From Cephalotus follicularis (taxonomy: Eukaryota; Streptophyta; Magnoliopsida; Oxalidales; Cephalotaceae): DNA of 64,000 nucleotides. The DNA is taken from contig BDDD01005711.1 in assembly GCA_001972305.1 (NCBI GenBank), positions 56,997-120,996 on the forward strand, in the 5' to 3' direction. The notes beneath the pieces are model-generated. The model worked only from the letters and a program-made list of their open reading frames with translations. It was not told where the DNA came from and did no database searches. Position 1 is the first letter of the stretch. Each line of letters begins with the position of its first letter. Positions 36,444 through 47,351 of the stretch are shown piece by piece. The position numbers and the translations under genes were made by a program.

Positions 36444-37254
36444 GCATGTCGTAGGCCTGGCACGGGGACATGACACTTCTGTAGCGGTGTGATTAGTCTA
36501 CGACGTCTCTGAATGTTATGAATAAATCCCATGAGGTGGATTTGTGGATCCGCTATGTGATAGAGGCGTATGAATCGATTCTAGTATATGATATGTGATA
36601 TGTGAGAATTGACTTGTGTAGTGCCGTACACTTCAATTCTACTGGGCATGTGGAATTAGCGCCTCCCTTTCCAAAATATGTGTTATGTGATATGTATGTG
36701 GCTCAGTATGACTTATGAATCGTGATATGATGTTTTGAAATGTTTCGTAAATGTTTCGAAAGTTATATGGATTTTATGAAAGTACCAATGTGACTTTACG
36801 AATGTTTAATTGTTTTTAATTGCTTAAGATTTCTGTTATGAATTTTATTGAAATCTTACTGCTTTTAAACTTATTGTTTACTGCTTTTTCCTTCCTTATC
36901 CGTACTGAGGTTTGCTCAGCCGTGTTTTTGTTTTCCATGCGGCATGTTATCAGGAGCAGTGGGGGAATGTGTGAACGAGAGATGACCACCTTATATTTTT
37001 TATCCCTAGGAGTGTGATCCAGTTATGTTTTTTGTTTAGTGGTCAAGAACAATGAGATACATATGTTTTAGTTTTGAACTGGGATATGTTTAAGTTTTCA
37101 GAAATTGTTAAGTGTTTAAGTTTTCAGTTATGCTATGACGGCCACGTTTTTGGCTGATAAGTTATGTTTATGTTCAGATATGTTATGTTATGTTTTGATA
37201 GATTCTGTATTATGACCTGTGAAGACTCCCGCTGTCCGGGGGTGTTACAGATTG

Positions 37255-37266
37255 TGGTATCAGAGA
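37255..37266 (+). other. GYP-C primer-binding site (tRNA-Met type)
   Basis: TGGTATCAGAGA, five bases after the 5' LTR. Confidence 0.9.
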
Positions 37267-37419
37267 ATAGGTTTTGTTTCATTAGAAGACCTAACTAGGT
37301 TTGACCTGTGAGATTGGGTAGACACTGGGTTAGGCTTTTTCGGTTATGATTTTATGATATGTTTTCTGCTTCGGTCTTTCTTCTTTGTGATGTTTTATGT
37401 TTTCAGTGAATTTTCGTAG

Positions 37420-38763
37420 ATGATACGTACAAGAAACGCTGCTCGGAGGACTGCACCCGCTGAGGCTCAGGAAGTTAGAAATGAGCTTACTATGGAAGAG
37501 TTAGTGCATCAGGCAGTCGCTCAGGAAGTACGTCGTGTGATAAGTCAGCTGAATCAGGAACAAGGCTGTAGGGAGCAAGTTGCTGAGGAGGATGCTCCAG
37601 CTGATGTTCAGTTGGGAAGAGAAGTTGGGGACAGGACTAACACACCTACTTATATATGGCTAGAGCGGTTCCAGAAGCAGAGACCGCAGTCTTTCAGCTC
37701 AGCCGTGACTCCTGTGGAGGCTGAGCACTGGATTGCGCATATGGACAAGATCTTTGATGTGCTTGGCTGTAGTGACGAACAGAAGGTTAAGTTTGCTGCT
37801 TACAAGCTTGAGGGTGATGCTCAGAAATGGTGGAAAGCTCTGAGTTTGGCAAAGGGTGGTAACTATGCAGAGACTTTGACCTGGTCCTAGTTTTGCGAAG
37901 TCTTTTATCAGCAGTACTTTCCCACTGCTGATAAGGAGGCTTATGCCAAGGAGTTCATCAATACAAGACAGAAGGTTGCAGAATCAGTCACGGAGTTTCT
38001 GACCTGTTTTACTAAGCTTGCTGGTTTTGCTGGGTCCGCGGCAGGGACAGCACTCGAGTAAGAAAAAAAGTTCAAGTGGAAGTTACACTATCAGCTCTGG
38101 GGTAAACTGATCAACACCAGGTTTGCTGATGTTTCTGAAGTGGCAAATGCGGCAAAGAACATAGAACTGGAAAGGTTAGATTTCCAGGCAGCTCGTCAGG
38201 AAAGTGACAGGAAGAGAAATAGAGGAGATTCTCAAGGGCAAGGTTCTGGACAAAATAATAAGAATAGAAATGGCAAGCAACGAAAGAGGAATGATAACCG
38301 GGGACAGCAACAGCCCAGTAATGATCAAAAGGCAGACACAGGGAGCTGCGGATATCCAGATTGCCAGAGGTGATGTTGGCGGTAGACAGTATCCTGTGGG
38401 AGTGTGCTACAAGGCTATCGGGTCTTGTTTTGTATGTGGTCAGAAAGGGCATTTCGTGAAGGATTGTCCTGACCCTCGTGCGAAGGAAAGTAAGGGGAAC
38501 AATGTAGATCAGGGACAGCGTAATGTGGGAAGTCGTGTCTTTGGTATCACGACTCAGCAGGCTGCTAATGCAGCAGGTACTGTTTCGGGCTTTATTTCTG
38601 TTTGTAACCGTAGAGCTTATGTTTTGTATGATACTGGATCGACCCACTCGGTTGTAGCGAGGTCTTTTGTTCAGCATCTTGGGATGTCTTCACAATTGCT
38701 TGATCCAGCTTTGGTTCTTTCGACCTCTACGGGTTCTTCTGTTGTGATATCTGAGTGTTTTTA
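37420..38763 (+). pseudogene. GYP-C gag and protease start, decayed and interrupted
   Basis: ATG at 37420 (MIRTRNAARRTAPAEAQ). Gag core includes WLERFQKQRPQSFSS, EAEHWIAHMDKIFDVLGC and a KWWKAL box. A TAG at 37888-37890 interrupts it, and a frameshift near 38365-38380 lies before the knuckle CFVCGQKGHFVKDC. Protease follows with YVLYDTGSTHSVVA (catalytic Asp in D-T-G, near 38632). The frame is cut at 38763 by GYP-D and resumes after 50373. Gag packages element RNA; protease would process the polyprotein. Confidence 0.9.
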
Positions 38764-38902
38764 TGTCACACCCCGTTGTTTCCAATTCACGTCAAGACAA
38801 GCATATGTGGTGATATCAGAAATAAGCATAAATAATATTCCAGCACAATTCATAAATAAATTTGCGGAAGCATTCGATAAGCCGGAATATAATACAACCC
38901 GT

Positions 38903-38928
38903 CCGCACGCATCCCATACTACGTGCGG
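38903..38928. repeat. LTR-end hairpin (GYP-D)
   Basis: Stem CCGCACG, 12 nt loop, stem CGTGCGG. Also at 57829-57854 (GYP-F); a variant with ACACG/CGTGT is at 63617-63638. Confidence 0.8.
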
Positions 38929-39895
38929 GAACAAGTCAAATAATTATCCTTACAGAAAGAAAAATACAACATAACGAGGTATGAACCGTTCAATTACAAT
39001 TTACAGTACAACATCATAAATAACAACCTTAAACGAAAGTAGAAGCTCTCCAAGCTTCAGCGGCAATCTCCAAGGTCTTCGCTTAATCTGAAATTGTAGG
39101 GGTTAGCCGTTGTCTTCACTTGACTAAGTAGGAAGATAATGTATGATAAGGAATATATGAATGCAACATGTATGACAGTTTATATCAAAATAACATTTAA
39201 ATGAGCCAATATATGAGCAATCATGCCAGGTGGCCATAAACAATACATATGTATGAATACCGCACAAGGGTACAATCAATTCATCCATCAATTGGGTATC
39301 ACATGTTGCTAACTCCTAGCACCAACTGTGCACCACCTATCTATCACCCTACGCTCCGAAGATGATAAATCAGGTAACACTTACTACCGGCGTTGGCGGG
39401 TAGTTTAACAATTAAGATCTGCAATGCAGACACGTTTAGGTGATACTCTGGCCAACTCCTGGCACTCAGGATCACATCCATAGTCAGTGATGTCCTCCAT
39501 CACTCGGCTACGGCAATAAGCATAGACAATCCATTCAAGCATTTCAATAATAATATTACATATATCAATAATATGCAATATCAAAGTTGTTTTCTTTAGA
39601 AACATATAACAAGTCATTTATCGTACATCTCTTCGGAGGAAAAAGATCTCAATTCAATAGTGGTTTCCAGTTTTGGAAACAAAACAGTAGGTACCTCTCA
39701 TATATAAGGAAAATCAGTAGTTCCTTTTTAAACAATAAGTGTCCATTTGAAAATGATAGATAATATCATGTATTGTGCATATTGCACATAGTTGATTCAA
39801 TCAGTGGAATATGAAACAGTAGGTTTATAACAGTCATTGGTATATACTAATCATCAGCAGCATATACAGAAACAATATCACAATTCAGTGGCAAG

Positions 39896-40110
39896 AATAG
39901 CCGGCTGCTTCTGCCCAGAACAGTCGGCTGCCCTCATTACATTCAAAATTGAGGCCTTAATAGGACTTATATCAAAAACTTTACCCAGAACAGTCGGCTG
40001 CCCTCAAGAATAGCCGACTGCTTTGGTTGAATAGTTGACTGCTTTTCCATGGCAGTCGACTGGATAGGTTGAGTAGTCGACTGCTATGAGGAGCAGTCGA
40101 CTGCCTCTGC
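39896..40110. repeat. AGTCGACT palindrome array, GYP-D 3' LTR
   Basis: About nine sites such as GCAGTCGACTGG and GTAGTCGACTGC, with decayed GTCGGC, GCCGGC and GTTGAC. The first two or three (39896-39932) replace about 150 bp present in the other LTR. Confidence 0.88.
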
Positions 40111-40620
40111 CCAGAAAATGCAGGCAGTGGCAAGTCATGCACTTCAAGTTCAATTTCCAATCAATTTCAACACATGTAATCATGCAGAAAATAGACATAC
40201 ACTATATGCATACTATATCTTCCATAACATATCATTACCCCTACCACAAATCGCTATCCCAAGATCAATTGAGTTTGATCTTTCTCTTTGAGTTTCAAGC
40301 CTTCTTCACCAACAATCTTTCAATCCAGCAAGTTCAATCTATGTATGCATGTTTATGGACACATGCATCAGTACCAGTAGGTTTCAATAATTACTTATAA
40401 CAATTACAACTCCAAAAGTAGCATAATCATCAAGTTCTCTAAATCTTAACTTCCTTTTAACAATTTCCTTTGAACTCTATGTCAACTATTAATCAATCTC
40501 GGATTCATTGATTTTAAGTGTGTTGACAGAAGATGCATTTACATTTAGGAAACTAGTGAGCATATTCATGACATTAACAACAACTAAAATCCATCCTAGA
40601 GGTTATAGTCACCAATTCCA

Positions 40621-42370
40621 GCCTCTGTCTCATGTTGAGCTCCTTCTGGGAAAACAAATATTTTAAGCTTTTATGGTCAGTAAAGATTTCAAACTGAGCT
40701 CCATAGAGATAGTGCCTCCATTTCTGCAAAGCAAACACTATGGCTGCCAACTCAAGATCGTGTGCGGGATAATTTTCCTCGTACGGCTTTAACTTTCTAG
40801 ATGCGTATGCAATCGTCCTACCATGTTGCATCAGAACGCATCCCAATCCCTTCCCAGAAGCATCGGTGTAGACAGTAAAACCCTCATTACCTTCCGGCAA
40901 TGCCAACACTGGTGCTGAAATCAACCGACTCTTCAACTCTTGGAAGCTTTCCTCGCAGGCATTATCCCATACAAAGCTTGACTTCTTCTGAGTCAACTGT
41001 GTCAGTGGTGTAGCAAGCTTCAAAAATCCCTTGATGAATCTGCGGTAATAGCCCGCCAATCCCAAGAAACTACGAACCTCCGTCACGTTCTTCGGTTTGG
41101 GCCAATCAACAATGCTTTCGATCTTCGAAGGATCCACTGACAATCCTTCACTCGACACTATATGAACTAGGAACGTCACATGATCCAGCCAGAATTCATA
41201 CTTGCTGAATTTGGCGTATAACAGTTCCTTCCGTAGTGTTTGCAGTACAATTCTCAAGTGCTGCATGTGTTCCACTATGCTCCTTGAGTAGATCAGGATG
41301 TCATCTAAGAATATAATGACAAACTGGTCCAGATAAGGTTGGAACACCCTGTTCATCAGACACATAAAGGCTGCAGGAGCATTAGTCAAACCAAACGGCA
41401 CTATCGGAAATTCGTAATGCCCATATCTGGTTTGAAATGCGGTTTTCTCCACATCACCTTCTCTGATCCTCAACTGATGGTACCCTGTTCTCAGGTCAAG
41501 TTTGGAGTATACAGTTGAGCCTTGCAATTGGTCGAACAACTCCTCAATATGTGGTAGAGGATACTTGTTCTTTACCGTCACTTGATTCAGTAGCCTGTAA
41601 TCAATGCATAGCCGCATCGATCCATCCTTCTTTTTCACAAACAGAACTGGTGCGCCCTACGGTGATACACTCGGTCAGATAAACCCTTTGTCAAGGTAAT
41701 CTTGCAGTTGAACTTTCAACTCCTTCAGCTCAGCAAGAGCCATTCGGTACGGTGCTCTAGATATAGGAGCAGTTCCAGGCAATAGCTCAATACTGAACTC
41801 CACATCTCTCTCCGGTGGTAACGAAGTGAGTTCATCTGGAAACACATCAGGAAATTCACATACAACAGGCACTTGTTCAATATTAGGCGTACCTTTCGTA
41901 TGATCAATCACATACGCCAAATAACCTTCGCATCCTTGCTTGAGATATTTTTGTGCTCGTGTATATGGAATGATCGGAGCAGTAACATTCTTCTCCCCGA
42001 TAAACTTGTACTCAATCCCATCTTGCAGATAAAAGGTCATCATCTTGTTGTAGCAATCAACACAAGCATGATGAGTATACTGCCAATCCATCCCCAAGAT
42101 TACATCAAAATCTCGGATAGGTAACACTATCAAGTCAGTGGATAGTTCAATCCCAGCTATCACGATTTCACAGTCTTTCATAACAGTATCAGATAAAAGA
42201 CAAGTACCCACAGGAGTACTCACCTCCAAAACATATGATAGTCTAGAAGTAATACCATGCAATTTGCGAGCAAATTCAGATGCAATGAATGAATGCGTCG
42301 CACCAGGGTCAATCAATACATGAGCTAATATGCCATATATGTAAATCGTACCTCCCACAACAGTAGTAGA
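40621..42370 (-). pseudogene. GYP-D protease, RT and RNase H, interrupted
   Basis: Minus strand. Protease near 42300 (VLIDPGATHSFIA; D-P-G where GYP-B and GYP-C have D-T-G, a form I also know from other plant gypsy proteins), then VILGMDWQYTHHA. RT from 41638 down: [45 protein letters not shown]. RNase [16 protein letters not shown] and [11 protein letters not shown]. Two stops between 41640 and 41675 break the join before RT. The sequence ends at MRQ, where it runs into LTR sequence, so integrase is missing. Confidence 0.93.
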
Positions 42371-42419
42371 TTATGGCACATCATCTTTAGATAAGGTATA
42401 GACCCTACCTTTCATAATC

Positions 42420-43564
42420 CCTTTTCCGGTGTCTCTTCACGGTTGAGCCGCCGCAACACTACCACTAGCACCAGTACTTCCTTGTTGGCCGCGTGCTTGA
42501 TCTCTCATCATTGGGCAACCACTCATCAAATGATCCTGTGAACCACACCTCAGGCATTTCCCCATCTTGTTCCAACACTCAGTCTCATCATGGTTCTGAC
42601 GACCGCAAAAAGTACATCCTTCAAAGTTCTGTTGGCCACTTCGGTTAGGAGTTCTTGATCGGAAATTGTTGCGTCAAGAACCTCCTTGATTCTTATTTCC
42701 AGATTTTACAGAACCAGCAGGATTGTGGCTACCCTGCCTTTGTGACTGTGCTGGTCTTGATTGAGTATGAGACTGCTCTATCCTTCTGTCATTTGCATCA
42801 AACTCCAGAATCCTAGCTCTCTCAGCAATATCTACAAAAGATGTTAGCTGCAATAGTAATAACTTAGATCGAATATCCGGACGAAGTCCTTTCAGGAACC
42901 TTCAGATCTTTCTGGATTCACCCTCTACGAGATAGAGCGTGTACCGAGCTAACTCCACAAAACGGGTCTGGTACTGAGCTACCGTCATATCTCCTTGACG
43001 TAACTCCATTAATTATGTCTCTCTCCTATCTCGCTCCATCTGTGGAACATAAGCTACAGAGAACTCTGATTGAAATTGGTCCCAAGTTCTGTCCAGATTT
43101 CGAGATTCCCACTTTGCTTCAACCATTTCCCACCAATGAGTAGCTTCACCCCATAGGCGGTACACAGCAAAGGTAATCTTTTGTTCTTCGGTACATCTCA
43201 AAGCTTCAAAAATCCTCTCCATGTCTCTCATCCATCGCTCAGCTACATTGGCATCCAACTCTCCCAGGAATGTAGGAGGATTCTGCCTCATGAACCGCTC
43301 CAGGTTTCTGCCAAAATTGCCAACATGATTGACTTCTGGAACACACTGTCGGGCTTGAATAGCCTCATACATCTGTCTCATCTGTTCCATGTGTGCATCA
43401 TTGGCTTGGACCTGCTGCTGGAAAAGATCAGCCATGCGCTCGAAGTTACTCCTCTCATCGTGTACTGGAGGAACATTAACTTCCGGGGCATTTTCGGGAA
43501 CAGGCGGGGCATTGTTCCCCTCGTCAGCTCTACGCCTTCCACGTCTACCTCTCCTTCGATCCAT
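42420..43564 (-). pseudogene. GYP-D gag, decayed
   Basis: ATG at 43562-43564, very basic start (MDRRRGRRGRRRADEG), then a Pro-rich segment, a coiled stretch (FERMADLFQQQVQAND), capsid-like ERFMRQNPPTFLGELD, WMRDMERIFEAL and THWWEMVEAKW. A stop near 43013 follows WDQFQSEFSVAYVP. The rest, with further stops, carries two CCHC knuckles: CTFCGRQNHDETEC and CLRCGSQDHLMSGC, near 42600 and 42540. Confidence 0.9.
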
Positions 43565-43643
43565 TTTGTTTCCTATATGGAATGACAAAAATCATTAGGA
43601 AACAATTCAATTAAATTTCTGAGAAACTTATCCCAGCTTAGCA

Positions 43644-44754
43644 TGTAGCGCCCCCGACCCGAGTCCGCTTTAAGCTCAAAGCGAGCTCCGAAGATCGGTG
43701 CGTTACGTGGGTGTAACCTTTGACCGTCAAATTATTTAATCATTCAACGATCCATTTCATACCATTTAATCTTGACTTAGATTTAGAACCTAATATTATT
43801 AATTAATAACTTCACAGGATCGCGTATACTTACATCTTTGAAACATCAATTTCAAAATGTCATATTTTCATTATCATGATCATTTCTAATACCTTTACAT
43901 TGGTACATCACTAATCATATAACCTTACACAGCGGAAAAACGTAATCTTATCACCTCATAAAATAATCATATACATTTACATTTAAACATTGTCTATTAT
44001 AAATCCTTTCACAGCAGACAACCTTAACTTACATTATGAAACGCTTATACAACATCATAGCATAACATACTTCTTTCCGACATTTCTTCTTATGAGCTTC
44101 CTCTAAAGCTCGCATTCTTCATTCGATCGTTCCCTGAAAACAGTTTATTTGAAAACAAAACATTGCAAGGAGTGAGCGTTAAAGAGCCCAGTAAGAAGCA
44201 TAGTCATAAAACGTTATCGAAATCCGTTATTTTTGATAATTTATATCAAAACATTTCGCTCATCATACATTTCATAATATCTTTGAAAATCGTCTTTTAC
44301 TTATATAAAACAAGAACATTTCTAAAATCATACATTTTCTGGTATATATAACCAGCATACTTGAAAACAATCAAAAACGTTTTCCAATCATACTTTCTTT
44401 TGGCTTGTATCACAGCCATACTTGAAAACATCAGTAAAAATCATTTTCTTCACATTCATAAGCAAAACATCTTTAAAACTCTTTTTCTGTTTATATGTCA
44501 TGAAACAGAACATTTCATAAAAACTTGGTGGTCGTGAACCTCTTGTGCACCCTTTACACCGCTTCACCGGGGCATTGTGCACTCCCCGATTACTATCCTT
44601 ACATCACATGCATGTCCGCGAGCACTTTACGCTCCATTAACATTGAGCCTTCGCTCCATTAACATTGAGCACTTTACGCTCCATTAACATTGAGCATTGC
44701 GCTCCATTAACATTGAGCATTTCGCTCCATTTTCCTTGGAAGATCGCAATCCAA
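43644..44754 (-). repeat. GYP-E 3' LTR, truncated
   Basis: Almost identical to 45925-47035, ending at ATCGCAATCCAA, where gag sequence starts. Retains the GAGC-loop-GCTC units near 44615-44730. Confidence 0.94.
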
Positions 44755-45180
44755 CATCATATCGAGCTACCGATTCGGACTTACCTTGTTCCAATCGAAG
44801 GGGAAATCTTCTTCCATTTTGTCCTTCATCATCTGAGGAAAATATTTGTCCATAAATATTTCCTTAAACGTTTCCCACGTCATCGCTTCTAACTCCCGAC
44901 TTGTCTTTGTCATTTCGATCATATCCCATCATCGATATGCTTCTCCTTCTATCTTTGTCAAACGAAAACTCTTCCTTCTGACGATCCACGCAATCCAAGG
45001 CTCTTGAAGATCTCTTCCTTTCCTTGGATCCATACTTCGGTCTCCATAGGATCTATCACTCCGAAAATGCTTTCGGATGTTATTTTGTAAACTGTTCTTC
45101 TTCGTTGACCGGCAAGTTCCTACTTTGACCGCGACTTTGTCTTAAGTCGGTCATCTCTTAACTTATGAGTTAGCCCTTAA
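44755..45180 (-). pseudogene. GYP-E gag fragment
   Basis: On the minus strand reads a gag core closely similar to GYP-B residues about 85-170: a YRWWDMIEMTKTSRE stretch, then MTWETFKEIFMDKYFP and KDKMEEDF near 44800-44930. Breaks at 44755 into LTR sequence. Upstream codons contain stops. Confidence 0.82.
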
Positions 45181-45293
45181 ACTTAGACGATTCTATTCAA
45201 GACCTTATAAGGAACTAACATCTACACCTCTATGCACATGTCTTGCATTCACTATTCATTTCTTACCTAAAGCTCCTTCACAAATATTCTAGT

Positions 45294-45600
45294 TTTCATC
45301 GCTAGACTCGTCATCATCGGGTATCTCTCCTCAGATATGCCTTATCATCATTAGCAAATCTTCCCTAACTTCTCGTATAACTATTCCACTCATTCCCATA
45401 TAAACCTCAAAAGAACATTCATACTTAACTTAGCTTCTCTAAAGCGTTCACCTTTTCATTCTAACTTTTGTCTATACATTTCTTCCATAACCGAATATAC
45501 AATTCATCTCAATTCTTCGCTATGATCCTTCTTAAAATTTACTTCTCTTCTCGAAGTTCCTCATTCCTGGTGATTAAGTCTTATACTAGTCTCCAAATAA
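45294..45600 (-). pseudogene. GYP-E remnant of the upstream small ORF
   Basis: On the minus strand: LITRNEELREEK, ILRRIIAKN, then after several stops PDDDESSDEN and a stop at about 45294. These parallel LIAENQRLREEK, LRQMIANN and PNEDTPSDED of GYP-B in the same order and place. Decayed, but supports the ORF as a family feature. Confidence 0.7.
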
Positions 45601-45687
45601 TCTGACTTAATCTTTAATGACATCTAAAGAAATCGGATCAGCAATTACTTCCATACCACTTATATCCTCAAATACCATATAATCAAT

Positions 45688-45920
45688 TCTCTAACACCAT
45701 TCTCGATAATCCAAAGAATTCAGATCAACAATTATCTCCACATAGTTTAAAATCAACTCTCTGATTTCATTTTTGGTATCAACATTAATCACAATACTAG
45801 TCACCAAAATCTCTCTAATACCATTTCTGGTATCAGTACTAATCACCAAAATCTCTCTGATACCAATCTTGGTATCAGTACCAGTCACCAAAATTATAAC
45901 AAATCAATTCTCTGATACCA
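45688..45920 (-). repeat. tandem array of primer-binding-site-like units
   Basis: On the minus strand TGGTATCAGAGA lies next to the LTR (45909-45920), is repeated exactly at 45854-45865, with one mismatch at 45812-45823 and two at 45758-45769 and 45688-45699. Spacings are 55, 42, 54 and 70 bp. Between sites are inverted partners, e.g. TGATACCA-ATCT-TGGTATCA at 45858-45877. Confidence 0.85.
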
Positions 45921-46904
45921 TTCTTGTAGCGCCCCCGACCCGAGTCCGCTTTAAGCTCAAAGCGAGATCCGAAGATCGGTGCGTTACGTGGGTGTAACCT
46001 TTGACCGTCAAATTATTTAATCATTCAACGATCCATTTCATACCATTTAATCTTGACTTAGATTTAGAACCTAATATTATTAATTAATAACTTCACAGGA
46101 TCGCGTATACTTACATCTTTGAAACATCAATTTCAAAATGTCATATTTTCATTATCATGATCATTTCTACTACCTTTACATTGGTACATCACTAATCATA
46201 TAACCTTACACAGCGGAAAAACGTAATCTTATCACCTCATAAAATAATCATATACATTTACATTTAAACATTGTCTATTATAAATCCTTTCACAGCAGAC
46301 AACCTTAACTTACATTATGAAACGCTTATACAACATCATAGCATAACATACTTCTTTCCGACATTTCTTCTTATGAGCTTCCTCTAAAGCTCGCATTCTT
46401 CATTCGATCGTTCCCTGAAAACAGTTTATTTGAAAACAAAACATTGCAAGGAGTGAGCTTTAAAGAGCCCAGTAAGAAGCATAGTCATAAAACGTTATCG
46501 AAATCCGTTGTTTTTGCTAATTTATATCAAAACATTTCGCTCATCATACATTTCATAATATCTTTGAAAATCGCCTTTTACTTTTATAAAACCAGAACAT
46601 TTCTAAAATCATACATTTTCTGGTATATATAACCAGCATACTTGAAAACAATCAAAAACGTTTTCCAATCATACTTTCTTTTGGCTTGTATCACAGCCAT
46701 ACTTGAAAACATCAGTAAAAATCATTTTCTTCACATTCATAAGCAAAACATCTTTAAAACTCTTTTTCTGTTCATATGTCATGAAACAGAACATTTCATA
46801 AAAACTTGGTGGTCGTGAACCTCTTGTGAACCCTTTACACCGCTTCACCGGGGCATTGTGCACTCCCCCATTACTATCCTTACATCACATGCATGTCCGT
46901 GAGA

Positions 46905-47012
46905 ACTTTACGCTCCATTAACATTGAGCCTTCGCTCCATTAACATTGAGCACTTTACGCTCCATTAACATTGAGCATTGCGCTCCATTAACATTGAGCA
47001 TTTCGCTCCATT
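46905..47012. repeat. GAGC-loop-GCTC mini-hairpin units, GYP-E
   Basis: Five units of about 24 bp (GAGC, 4-7 nt, GCTC, CATTAACATT spacer); the first has GAGA. GYP-B has three such units, so copy number varies. Confidence 0.85.
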
Positions 47013-47014
47013 TT

Positions 47015-47351
47015 CCTTGGAAGATCGCAATCCAAGGCGGTTCCTTTATTAATCTTTACGAGATTAATCCTCACTGGATCACAATCCAGTAGTTGTTCAT
47101 TCATTTCATAAAACATTTTATAAAACATTTCTATGCTTTGAGTGACCAGCTCAAAGCATTCATAACACATTTCTCTTCATTTGAGTAGTTAACTCAAATG
47201 CATTCATAAAACATTTCTCTCCATAAAACATTTCTCTTCATTTGAGTAGTTAAATCAAATGCATTCATAAAATCATTTCTCTCCATTTGAGTAGTTAACT
47301 CAAATGCATTCATAAAATCATTTCTCTCCATTTGAGTAGTTAACTCAAATG
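47015..47351. repeat. chain of eight hairpins, GYP-E 5' LTR
   Basis: 47015-47037 (CCTTGGA/TCCAAGG), 47048-47068 (ATTAATCT, loop TTACG, AGATTAAT), 47073-47090 (ACTGGAT, loop CACA, ATCCAGT), 47133-47159 (ATGCTTTGAG, 7 nt loop, CTCAAAGCAT), then four copies of CATTTGAGT, loop AGTTA, ACTCAAATG at 47178, 47239 (one mismatch), 47284 and 47329. Stems differ in sequence but share architecture. Confidence 0.88.

Larger units (their letters stand above)
34820..37249 (+). repeat. GYP-C 5' LTR
   Basis: 2430 bp, TGTAATACCC to GGGGTGTTACA. Lacks about 380 bp that the 3' LTR has at 53890-54275, with TTTTCTTCTT-like sequence at both edges, so a short-repeat deletion is likely. Confidence 0.94.
38764..40620 (-). 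repeat. GYP-D 3' LTR, truncated
   Basis: Matches 48256-49608 from about 39374 on, and the start of the GYP-F LTR over its first 600 bp. Breaks off at AATTCCA (40620), where RNase H sequence begins. Confidence 0.93.

Noticed and set aside
38111..38677. 188-codon minus-strand frame
   Set aside because: Shadow of the GYP-C gag/protease region on the other strand, where the CCHC knuckle and D-T-G motif are clear.
46905..47351. CRISPR-like array of short palindromic repeats
   Set aside because: Plant retrotransposon context, uneven spacing, no spacer-like unique segments of constant length and no cas genes; it is an LTR hairpin chain.
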